Source of the DNA: Micromussa lordhowensis
Lineage: Eukaryota; Cnidaria; Anthozoa; Scleractinia; Lobophylliidae
Length of the DNA stretch: 64,000 nucleotides
NCBI GenBank assembly: GCA_964020085.1
Contig: OZ026604.1
Coordinates: 24,576,427-24,640,426, forward strand
Reading direction: 5' to 3'
The first letter of the stretch is position 1; every line of letters begins with the position of its first letter. Both the position numbers and the translations under genes were made by a program. The notes beneath the pieces were generated by a model. That model was not told the DNA's origin. It did no database searches and saw nothing but the letters and a program-made list of their open reading frames with translations. Of the stretch, positions 1-11,066 are shown piece by piece.

Positions 1-2849
1 GAAAACGCGCGCTGGGGTCCCCTTGGCAAATTTGACATAGCTCGGCTTCACGGGCACTTTAAGAGGCGCGGTTTGCAGCAAAATGTTCTGCTAGGTTACA
101 ACTTTAAAGAAATCCTTGTTAGGACATGATGACATTGGCGCCAGGCTGTTTTTTCTGGCCTTCTTTTTGCAGTAGTTTGCCCTGGTCCCAACTTTGCAGA
201 ATTTCAGAAAACGCGCGCTGGGGTCCCCTTGGCAAATTTGACATAGCTCGGCTTCACGGGCACTTTAAGAGGCGCGGTTTGCAGCAAAATGTTCTGCTAG
301 GTTGGCACTTTAAGGAAATTTAAGTTAGGACATGATGGCATTGGCGCCAGGGTGTTTTTTCTGGCCTTCTTTATGCAGTAGTTTGCCCTGGTCCCAACTT
401 TGCAGAATTTCAGAAAACGCGCGCTGGGGGTCCCCTTGGCAAATTTGACATAGCTCGGCTTCACGGGCACTTTAAGACGCGCGGTTTGCAGCAAAATGTT
501 TTGCTAGGTTGGCACTTCAAGGAAATTGTAGTTAACACATGATGGCATTAACGCCAGGGTGTTTTTTCTGGCCTTCTTTTTGCAGTAGTTTGCCCTGGTC
601 CCAACTTTGCAGAATTTCAGAAAACGCGCGCTGGGGGTCCCCTTGGCAAATTTGACATAGCTCGGCTTCACGGGCACTTTAAGAGGCGCGGTTTGCAGCA
701 AAATGTTCTGCTAGGTTGGCACTTCAAGGAAATCTTAGCTACGACATGATGGCATTGGCGCCAGGGTGTTTTTTCTGGCCTTCTTTTTGCAGTAGTTTGC
801 CCTGGTCCCAACTTTGCAGAATTTCAGAAAACGCGCGCTGGGGGTCCCCTTGGCAAATTTGACATAGCTCGGCTTCACGGGCACTTTAAGAGGCGCGGTT
901 TGCAGCAAAAGGTTCTGCTAGGTTGGCACTTTAAGGAAATGTTAGTTAGGACATGATGGCATTGGCGCCAGGGTTTTTTTTCTGGCCTTCTTTTTGCAGT
1001 AGTTTGCCCTGGTCCCAACTTTGCAGAATTTCAGAAAACGCGCGCTGGGGGTCCCCTTGGCAAATTTGACATAGCTCGGCTTCACGGGCACTTTAAGAGG
1101 CGCGGTTTGCAGCAAAATGTTCTGCTAGGTTGGCACTTTAAGGAAATTTAAGTTAGAACATGATGGCATTGGCGCCAGGGTGTTTTTTCTGGCCTTCTTT
1201 TTGCAGTAGTTTGCCCTGGTCCCAACTTTGCAAAATTTCAGAAAACGCGCGCTGGGGGTCCCCTTGGGAAATTTGACATAGCTCGGCTTCACGGGCACTT
1301 TAAGAGGCGCGGTTTGCAGCAAAATGTTCTGCTAGGTCGGCACTTGAAGGAAATCTTAGTTACGACATGATAGCATTGGCGCCAGGGTGTTTTTTTTGGC
1401 CTTCTTTTTGCAGTAGTTTGCCCTGGTCCAACCTTTGCAGAATTTCAGAAAACGCGCGCTGGGGGTCCCCCTGGCAAGTTTGACATAGCTCGGCTTCACG
1501 GGCACTTTAAGAGGCGCGGTTTGCAGCAAAATGTTCTGCTAGGCTGCAACTTGAAGGAAATTGTAGTTAGGACATGATGACATTGGCGCCAGGGTGTTTT
1601 TTCTGGCCTTCTTTTTGCAGTAGTTTGCCCTGGTCCCAACTTTGCAGAATTTCAGGAAACGCGCGCTGGGGGTCCCCTTGGCAAATTTGACATAGCTCGG
1701 CTTCACGGGCACTTTAAGAGGCGCGGTTTGCAGCAAAATGTTCTGCTAGGTTACAACTTTAAAGAAATCTTTGTTAGAGCATGATGACATTGGCGCCAGG
1801 CTGTTTTTTCTGGCCTTCTTTTTGCAGTAGTTTGCCCTGGTCCCAACTTTGCAGAATTTCAGAAAACGCGCGCCGGGCGTCCCCTTGGCAAATTTGACAT
1901 AGCTCGGCTTCACGGGCACTTTAGGAGGCGCGGTTTGCAGCAAAATGTTCTGCTAGGTTACAGCTTCAAGGAAATTGTAGTTAGGACATGATGACATTGG
2001 CGCCAGGGTGTTTTTTCTGGCCTTCTTTTTGCAGTAGTTTGCCCTGGTCCCAACTTTGCAGAATTTCAGAAAACGCGCGCTGGGCGTCCCTTTGGCAAAT
2101 TTGACATAGTTTGGCTTCACGGGCACTTTAAGAGGCGCGGTTTGCAGCAAAATGTTCTGCTAGGTTGGCACTTCTAGGAAATCTTAGTTAAGACATGATG
2201 GCATTGGCGCCAGGGTGTTTTTTCTGGCCTTCTTTTTGCAGTAGTTTGCCCTGGTCCCAACTTTGCAGAATTTCAGAAAACGCGCGCTGGGGGTCCCCTT
2301 GGCAAATTTGACATAGCTCGGCTTCACGGGCACTTTAAGAGGCGCGGTTTGCAGCAAAATGTTCTGCTAGGTTGGCACTTTAAGGAAATGCCAGTTACGA
2401 CTTGATGGCAGTGGCGCCGGGGTGTTTTTTGCTGGCCTTCTTTTTGCAGTAGTTTGCCCTGGTCCCAACTTTGCAGAATTTCAGAAAACGCGCGCTGGGG
2501 GTCCCCTTGGCAAATTTGACATAGCTCGGCTTCACGGGCACTTTAAGAGGCGCGGTTTGCAGCAAAATGTTCTGCAAGGTTGGCACTTTAAGGAAATGCC
2601 AGTTACGACATGATGGCAGTGGCGCCGGGGTGTTTTTTCTGGCCTTCTTTTTGCAGTAGTTTGCCCTGGTCCCAACTTTGCAGAATTTCAGAAAACGCGC
2701 GCTGGGGGTCCCCTTGGCAAATTTGACATAGCTCGGCTTCACGGGCACTTTAAGAGGCGCGGTTTGCAGCAAAATGTTCTCCTAGGTTGGCACTTTAAGG
2801 AATTCTTAGTTAGGACATGATGGCATTGGCGCCAGGGTGTTTTTTCTGG
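1..2849. repeat. Left segment of the array, mixed monomers
   Basis: About 14 monomers without a clear block structure. Two adjacent near-identical monomers at about 2,386-2,800 share the variant bases GATGGCAGTGGCGCCGGGG and read through the usual minus-strand stop. Variants with GGTTACAAC in place of GGTTGGCAC (about 91 and 1,747) and GGGCGTCCC in place of GGGGGTCCC (about 1,875 and 2,085) return further right at 3.4-5.0 kb, so these monomer types have been copied over kilobase distances. The first bases of the window lie inside a monomer, so the array extends leftward by an unknown amount. Confidence 0.85.
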
Positions 2850-4155
2850 CCTTCTTTTTGCAGTAGTTTGCCCTGGTCCCAACTTTGCAGAATTTCAGAA
2901 AACGCGCGCTGGGGGTCCCCTTGCCAAATTTGACATAGCTCGGCTTCACGGGCACTTTAAGAGGCGCGGTTTGCAGCAAAATGTTCTGCTAGGTTGGCAC
3001 TTCAAGGAAATTCTAGTTAGGACATGATGACATTGGCGCCAGGGTGTTTTTTGTGGCCTTCTTTTTGCAGTAGTTTGCCCTGGTCCCAACTTTGCAGAAT
3101 TTCAGAAAACGCGCGCTGGGGGTCCCCTTGGGAAATTTGACATAGCTCGGCTTCACGGGCACTTTAAGAGGCGCGGTTTGCAGCAAAATGTTCTGCTAGG
3201 TTGGCACTTCAAGGAAATTTTAGTTAGGACATGATGGCATTGGCGCCAGGGTGTTTTTTTTTGGCCTTCTTTTTGCAGTAGTTTGCCCTGGTCCCAACTT
3301 TGCAGAATTTCAGGAAACGCGCGCTGGGGGTCCCCTTGGCAAATTTGACATAGCTCGGCTTCACGGGCACTTTAAGAGGCGCGGTTTGCAGCAAAATGTT
3401 CTGCTAGGTTACAACTTCAAAGAAATCCTTGTTAGGACATGATGACATTGGCGCCAGGCTGTTTTTTCTGGCCTTCTTTTTGCAGTAGTTTGCCCTGGTC
3501 CCAACTTTGCAGAATTTCAGAAAACGCGCGCTGGGGGTCCCCTTGCCAAATTTGACATAGCTCGGCTTCACGGGCACTTTAAGAGGCGCGGTTTGCAGCA
3601 AAATGTTCTGCTAGGTTGGCACTTCAAGGAAATTCTAGTTAGGACATGATGACATTGGCGCCAGGGTGTTTTTTGTGGCCTTCTTTTTGCAGTAGTTTGC
3701 CCTGGTCCCAACTTTGCAGAATTTCAGAAAACGCGCGCTGGGGGTCCCCTTGGGAAATTTGACATAGCTCGGCTTCACGGGCACTTTAAGAGGCGCGGTT
3801 TGCAGCAAAATGTTCTGCTAGGTTGGCACTTCAAGGAAATTTTAGTTAGGACATGATGGCATTGGCGCCAGGGTGTTTTTTTTTGGCCTTCTTTTTGCAG
3901 TAGTTTGCCCTGGTCCCAACTTTGCAGAATTTCAGGAAACGCGCGCTGGGGGTCCCCTTGGCAAATTTGACATAGCTCGGCTTCACGGGCACTTTAAGAG
4001 GCGCGGTTTGCAGCAAAATGTTCTGCTAGGTTACAACTTCAAAGAAATCCTTGTTAGGACATGATGACATTGGCGCCAGGCTGTTTTTTCTGGCCTTCTT
4101 TTTGCAGTAGTTTGCCCTGGTCCCAACTTTGCAGAATTTCAGAAAACGCGCGCTG
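2850..4155. repeat. Tandem trimer duplication (622-bp unit)
   Basis: Three monomers are duplicated in tandem. Paired markers lie 622 bp apart: CCTTGCCAAATTTG (2,919 and 3,541), TTTTTTGTGGCC (near 3,050 and 3,672), a run of T before TTGGCC (3,251 and 3,873), and the variant GTTACAACTTCAAAG (3,409 and 4,031). The copies look almost identical across the paired stretch. The left boundary lies somewhere between about 2,845 and 2,920, and the right end near 4,155, where CCTTGCC reverts to CCTTGGC. The odd length (622, not 621) comes from one extra T in the T-tract. Confidence 0.9.
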
Positions 4156-5736
4156 GGCGTCCCCTTGGCAAATTTGACATAGCTCGGCTTCACGGGCACT
4201 TTAAGAGGCGCGGTGTGAAGCAAAATGTTTTGCTAGGTGGGCACTTCTAGGAAATCTTAGTTAAGACATGATGGCATTGGCGCCAGGGTGTTTTTTCTGG
4301 CCTTCTTTTTGCAGTAGTTTGCCCTGGTCCCAACTTTGCAGAATTTCAGAAAACGCGCGCTGGGGGTCCCCTTGGCAAATTTGACATAGCTCGGCTTCAC
4401 AGGCACTTTAAGAGGCGCGGTTTGCAGCAAAATGTTCTGCTAGGTTGGCACTTTAAGGAAATCTTAGTTACGACATGATGGCAGTGGCGCCGAGGTGTTT
4501 TTTCTGGCCTTCTTTTTGCAGTAGTTTGCCCTGGTCCCAACTTTGCAGAATTTCAGAACACGCGCGCTGGGGGTTCCCTTGGCAAATTTGACATAGCTCG
4601 GCTTCACGGGCACTTTAAGAGGCGCAGTTTGCAGCAAAATGTTCTGCTAGGTTGGCACTTGAAGGAAATCTTAGTTAGAACATGATGGCATTGGCGCCAG
4701 GGTGTTTTTTGTGGCCTTCTTTTTGCAGTAGTTTGCCCTGGTCCCAACTTTGCAGAATTTCAGAAAACGCGCGCTGGGGGTCCCCTTGGCAAATTTGACA
4801 TAGCTCGGCTTCACGGGCACTTTAAGAGGCGCGGTTTGCAGCAAAATATTTTGCTAGGTTGCAACTTTAAGGAAATTGTAGTTAGAACATGATGACATTG
4901 GCGCCAGGGTGTTTTTTCTGGCCTTCTTTTTGCAGTAGTTTGCCCTGGTCCCAACTTTGCAGAATTTCAGAAAACGCGCGCTGGGCGTCCCCTTGGCAAA
5001 TTTGACATAGCTCGGCTTCACGGGCACTTTAAGAGGCGCGGTTTGCAGCAAAATGTTTTGCTAGGTTGGCACTTCTAGGAAATCTTAGTTAAGACATGAT
5101 GGCCTTGGCGCCAGGGTGTTTTTTCTGGCCTTCTTTTTGCAGTAGTTTGCCCTGGTCCCAACTTTGCAGAATTTCAGAAAACGCGCGCTGGGGGTCCCCT
5201 TGGCAAATTTGACATAGCTCGGCTTCACGGGCACTTTAAGAGGCGCGGTTTGCAGCAAAATGTTTTGCTAGGTTGGCACTTTAAGGAAATTCTAGTTACA
5301 ACATGATGGCAGTGGCGCCGAAGTGTTTTTTTTGGCCTTCTTTTTGCAGTAGTTTGCCCTGGTCCCAACTTTGCAGAATTTCAGAACACGCGCGCTGGGG
5401 GTTCCCTTGGCAAATTTGACATAGCTCGGCTTCACGGGCACTTTAAGAGGCGCGGTTTGCAGCAAAATGTTCTGCTAGGTTGGCACTTTAAGGAAATCTT
5501 AGTTAGGACATGATGGCATTGGCGCCAGGGTGTTTTTTCTGGCCTTCTTTTTGCAGTAGTTTGCCCTGGTCCCAACTTTGCAGAATTTCAGAAAACGCGC
5601 GCTGGGGGTCCCCTTGGCAAATTTGACATAGCTCGGCTTCACGGGCACTTTAAGAGGCGCGGTTTGCAGCAAAATGTTCTGCTAGGTTGGCACTTTAAGG
5701 AAATTTTTGTCAGGACATGATGGCATTGGCGCCAGG
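4081..5736. repeat. Older tandem tetramer duplication (828-bp offset)
   Basis: Matching variant monomers recur at an offset of 828 bp (4 x 207): GGGCGTCCCC at 4,157 and 4,985, GGCACTTCTAGGAAATC near 4,241 and 5,069, and TTTCAGAACACGCGCGC near 4,552 and 5,380. The two copies differ at more positions than the other duplications in the window, for example the private changes GCGCGGTGTGAAGC near 4,210 and CGAAGTG versus CGAGGTG. This looks like an older event. Related monomers at about 2.08-2.2 kb suggest a third, earlier relative. Boundaries are approximate. Confidence 0.7.
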
Positions 5737-8700
5737 GTGTTTTTTCTGGCCTTCTTTTTGCAGTAGTTTGCCCTGGTCCCAACTTTGCAGAATTTCAGAA
5801 AACGCGCGCTGGGGGTCCCCTTGGCAAATTTGACATAGCTCGGCTTCACGGGCACTTTAAGAGGCGCGGTTTGCAGCAAAATGTTCTGCTAGGTTGGCAC
5901 TTGAAGGAAATGTTAGTTAGGACATGATGACATTGGCGCCAGGGTGTTTTTTCTGGCCTTCTTTTTGCAGTAGTTTGCCCTGGTCCCAACTTTGCAGAAT
6001 TTCAAAAAACGCGCGCTGGGGGTCCCCTTGGCAAATTTGACATAGCTCGGCTTCACGGGCACTTTAAGAGGCGCGGTTTGCAGCAAAATGTTCTGCTAGG
6101 TTGGCACTTTAAGGAAATCCTAGTTAGCACATGATGGCATTGGCGCCGGGGTGTTTTTTCTGGCCTTATTTTGCAGTAGTTTGCCCTGGTCCCAACTTTG
6201 CAGAATTTCAGAAAACGCGCGCTGGGGGTCCCCTTGGCAAATTTGACATAGCTCGGCTTCACGGGCACTTTAAGAGGCGCGGTTTGCAGCAAAATGTTCT
6301 GCTAGGTTGGCACTTTAAGAAAATCGTAGCTACGACATGATAGCATCGGCGCCAGGGTGTTTTTTCTGGCCTTCTTTTTGCAGTAGTTTGCCCTGGTCCC
6401 AACTTTGCAGAATTTCAGAAAACGCGCGCTGGGGGTCCCCTTGGCAAACTTGACATAGCTCGGCTTCACGGGCACTTTAAGAGGCGCGGTTTGCAGCAAA
6501 ATGTTCTGCTTGGTTGGCACTTGAAGGAAATGCTAGTAAAGACATGATGGCATTGGCGGCAGGGTGTTTTTTCTGGCTTTCTTTTTGCAGTAGTTTGCCC
6601 TGCTCCCAACTTTGCAGAATTTCAGAAAACGCGCGCTGGGGGTCCCCTTGGCAAATTTGACATAGCTCGGCTTCACGGGCACTTTAAGAGGCGCGGTTTG
6701 CAGCAAAATGTTCTGCTAGGTTTACACTTTAAGGAAATTTTAGCTAAGACATGATGGTATTGGCGCCAGGGTGTTTTTTTTGGCCTTCTTTTTGCAGTAG
6801 TTTGCCCTGGTCCCAACTTTGCAGAATTTCAGAAAACGCGCGCTGGGGGTCCCCTTGGCAAATTTGACATAGCTCGGCTTCACGGGCACTTTAAGAGGCG
6901 CGGTTTGCAGCGAAATGTTCTGCTAGGTTGGCACTTTAAGGAAATTCTAGTTAAGACATGATGACATTGGCGCCAGGGTGTTTTTTCTGGCCTTCTTTTT
7001 GCAGTAGTTTGCCCTGGTCCCAACTTTGCAGAATTTCAGAAAACGCGCTGGGGGTCCCCTTGGCAAATCTGACATAGCTCGGCTTCACGGGCACTTTAAG
7101 AAGCGCGGTTTGCAGCAAAATGTTTTGCTAGGTTGCAACTTCAAGGAAATTCTACTTAGGACATGATGACATTGGCGCCAGGGTGTTTTTTTTGGCCTTC
7201 TTTTTGCAGTAGTTTGCCTTGGTCCCAACTTTGCAGAATTTCAGAAAACGCGCGCTGGGGGTCCCCTTGGCAAATTTGACATAGCTCGGCTTCACGGGCA
7301 CTTTAAGACGCGCGGTTTGCAGCGAAATGTTCTCCTAGGTTGGCACTTTAAGGAAATCGTAGTTAGGACATGATCACATTGGCCCCAGGGTGTTTTTTCT
7401 GGCCTTCTTTTTGCAGTAGTCTGCCCTGGTCCCAACTTTGCAGAATTTCAGAAAACGCGCTGGGGGTCCCCTTGGCAAATTTGACATAGCTCGGCTTCAC
7501 GGGCACTTTAAGAAGCGCGGTTTGCAGCAAAATGTTCTGCTAGGTTGCAACTTCAAGAAAGTTCTACTAAGGACATGATGACATTGGCGCCAGGGTGTTT
7601 TTTTTGGCCTTCTTTTTGCAGTAGTTTGCCTTGGTCCCAACTTTGCAGAATTTCAGAAAACGCGCGCTGGGGGTCCCCTTGGCAAATTTGACATAGCTCG
7701 GCTTCACGGGCACTTTAAGAGGCGCGGTTTGCAGCAAAATGTTCTGCTAGGCTGGCACTTTAAGGAAATTGTAGTTAATACATGATGGCATTGGCGCCGG
7801 GGTGTTTTTTCTGGCCTTCTTTTTGCAGTAGTTTGCCCTGGTCCCAACTTTGCAGAATTTCAGAAAACGCGCGCTGGGGGTCTCCTTGGCAAATTTGACA
7901 TAGCTCGGCTTCACGGGCACTTTAAGAGGCGCGGTTTGCAGCAAAATGTTTTGCTAGGTTGGCACTTCAAGGAAATTCTAGTTACGACATGATAGCATTG
8001 GCGCCAGGGTGTTTTTTATGGCCTTCTTTTTGCAGTAGTTTGCCCTGGTCCCAACTTTGCAGAATTTCAGAAAACGCGCGCTGGGGGTCCCCTTGGCAAA
8101 TTTGACATAGCTCGGCTTCACGGGCACTTTAAGAGGCGCGGTTTGCAGCAAAATGTTCTGCTAGGTTGGTACTTGAAGGAAATGCTAGTTAGGACATGAT
8201 GCCATTGGCGCCAGGGTGTTTTTTTTGGCCTTCTTTTTGCAGTAGTTTGCCCTGGTCCCAACTTTGCAGAATTTCAGGAAACGCGCGCTGGGGGTCCCCT
8301 TGGCAAATTTGACATAGCTCGGCTTCACGGGCACTTTAAGAGGCGCGCTTTGCAGCAAAATGTTCTGCTAGGTTGGCATTTCAAGAAAATCGTAGCTAGC
8401 ATATGATGGCATTGGCGCCAGGGTGTTTTTTCTGGCCTTCTTTTTGCAGTAGTTTGCCCTGGTCCCAACTTTGCAGAATTTCAGAAAACGCGCGCTGGGG
8501 GTCCCCTTGGCAAACTTGACATAGCTCGGCTTCACGGGCACTTTAAGAGGCGCGGTTTGCAGCAAAATGTTCTGCTAGGTTTGCGCTTTAAGGAAATGCT
8601 AGTAAAGACATGATGGCATTGGCGCGAGGGTGTTTTTTCTGGCCTTTTTTTTGCAGTAGTTTGCCCTGCTCCCAACTTTGCAGAATTTCAGAAAACGCGC

Positions 8701-11066
8701 TGGGGGTCCCCTTGGCTAATCTGACATAGCTCGGCTTCACGGGCACTTTAAGAAGCGCGGTTTGCAGCAAAATGCTTTGCTAGGTTGCAACTTCAAGGAA
8801 ATTCTACTTAGGACATGATGACATTGGCGGCAGGGTGTTTTTTCTGGCCTTCTTTTTGCAGTAGTTTGCCTTGGTCCCAACTTTGCAGAATTTCAGAAAA
8901 CGCGCGCTGGGGGTCCCCTTGGCAAATTTGACATAGCTCGGCTTCACGGGCACTTTAAGAGGCGCGGTTTGCAGCAAAATATTCTGCTAGGTTGGCACTT
9001 CAAGGAAATTTTAGTTAGGACATGATGGCATTGGCGCCAGGGTGTTTTTTCTGGCCTTCTTTTTGCAGTAGTTTGCCCTGGTCCCAACTTTGCAGAATTT
9101 CAGAAAACGCGCGCTGGGGCTCCCCTTGGCAAATTTGACATAGCTCGGCTTCATGGGCACTTTAAGAGGCGCGGTTTGCAGCGAAATGTTCTCCTAGGTT
9201 GGCACTTTAAGGAAATTCTAGTTAGGACATGATGACATTGGCGCCAGGGTGCTTTTTCTGGCCTTCTTTTTGCAGTAGTTTGCCCTGGTCCCAACTTTGC
9301 AGAATTTCAGAAAACGCGCTGGGGGTCCCCTTGGCAAATTTGACATAGCTCGGCTTCACGGGCACTTTAAGAAGCGCGGTTTGCAGCAAAATGTTCTGCT
9401 AGGTTGCAACTTCAAGGAAATTTTACTAAGGACATGATGACATTGGCGCCAGGGTGTTCTTTTTGGCCTTCTTTTTGCAGTAGTTTGCCTTGGTCCCAAC
9501 TTTGCAGAATTTCAGAAAACGCGCGCTGGGGGTCCCCTTGGCAAATTTGACATAGCTCGGCTTCACGGGCACTTTAAGAGGCGCGGTTTGCAGCAAAATG
9601 TTCTGCTAGGTTGGCACTTGAAGGAAATTTTAGTTAAAACATGATGGCATTGGCGCCAGGGTGTTTTTTCTGGCCTTCTTTTTGCAGTAGTTTGCCCTGG
9701 TCCCAACTTTGCAGAATTTCAGAAAACGCGCGCTGGGGGTCCCCTTGGCAAATTTGACATAGCTCGGCTTCACGGGCACTTTAAGAGGCGCGGTTTGCAG
9801 CGAAATGTTCTGCTAGGTTGGCACTTTAAGGAAATGTTAGTTAAGACATGATGACATTGGCGCCAGGGTGTTTTTTCTGGCCTTCTTTTTGCAGTAGTTT
9901 GCCCTGGTCCCAACTTTGCAGAATTTCAGAAAACGCGCGCTGGGGGTCCCCTTGGCAAATTTGACATAGCTCGGCTTCACGGGCACTTTAAGAGGCGCGG
10001 TTTGCAGCAAAATGTTCTGCTAGGTTGCAACTTCAAGGAAATTCTAGTAAGGACATGATGACATTGGCGCCAGGGTGTTTTTTCTGGCCTTCTTTTTGCA
10101 GTAGTTTGCCCTGGTCCCAACTTTGCAGAATTTCAGAAAACGCGCGCTGGGGGTCCCCTTGGCAAATTTGACATAGCTCGGCTTCACGGGCACTTTAAGA
10201 GGCGCGGTTTGCAGCAAAATGTTCTGCTAGGTTGGCACTTGAAGGAAATTTTAGTTAGGACATGATGGCATTGGCGCCAGGGTGTTTTTTCTGGCCTTCT
10301 TTTTGCAGTAGTTTGCCCTGGTCCCAACTTTGCAGAATTTCAGAAAAGGCGCGCTGGGGGTCCCCTTGGCAAATTTGACATAGCTCGGCTTCACGGGCAC
10401 TTTAAGAGGCGCGGTTTGCAGCAAAATGTTCTGCTAGGTTAGCACTTGAAGGAAATTTTAGTTAGGACATGATGGCATTGGCGCCAGGGTGTTTTTTCTG
10501 GCCTTCTTTTTGCAGTAGTTTGCCCTGGTCCCAACTTTGCAGAATTTCAGAAAACGCGCGCTGGGGGTCCCCTTGGCAAATTTTACATAGCTCGGCTTCA
10601 CGGGCACTTTAAGAGGCGCGGTTTGCAGCAAAATGTTCTGCTAGGTTGGCACTTCAAGGAAATGCTAGTTACGACATGATGGCATTGGCGGCAGGGTGTT
10701 TTTTTGGCCTTCTTTTTGCAGTAGTTTGCCCTGGTCCCAACTTTGCAGAATTTCAGGAAACGCGCGCTGGGGGTCCCCTTGGCAAATTTGACATAGCTCG
10801 GCTTCACGGGCACTTTAAGAGGCGCGGTTTGCAGCAAAATGTTCTGCTAGGTTGGCACTTCAAGAAAATTGTAGCTAGGACATGATGGCATTGGCGCCAG
10901 GGTGTTTTTTCTGGCCTTCTTTTTGCAGTAGTTTGCCCTGGTCCCAACTTTGCAGAATTTCAGAAAACGCGCGCTGGGGGTCCCCTTGGCAAACTTGACA
11001 TAGCTCGACTTCACGGGCACTTTAAGAGGCGCGGTTTGCAGCAAAATGTTCTGCTAGGTTGGCACT
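5737..11066. repeat. Mixed monomers with recurring cassette and 205-bp variants
   Basis: About 26 monomers in which a short run of variant types recurs. One type carries CAAACTTGACATAG (about 6,443, 8,510 and 10,989), and the next carries AGTAAAGACATGATGG plus CCCTGCTCCC (about 6,535, 8,600 and 11,080). A third, with GGTTTACACTTTAAGG and GATGGTATTGG, follows at 6,719 and 11,269. Interleaved are monomers with ACGCGCTGG in place of ACGCGCGCTGG (7,041, 7,452, 8,693 and 9,311), each usually followed by a GGTTGCAACTTCAAG monomer. No gene or foreign element is visible. Confidence 0.8.
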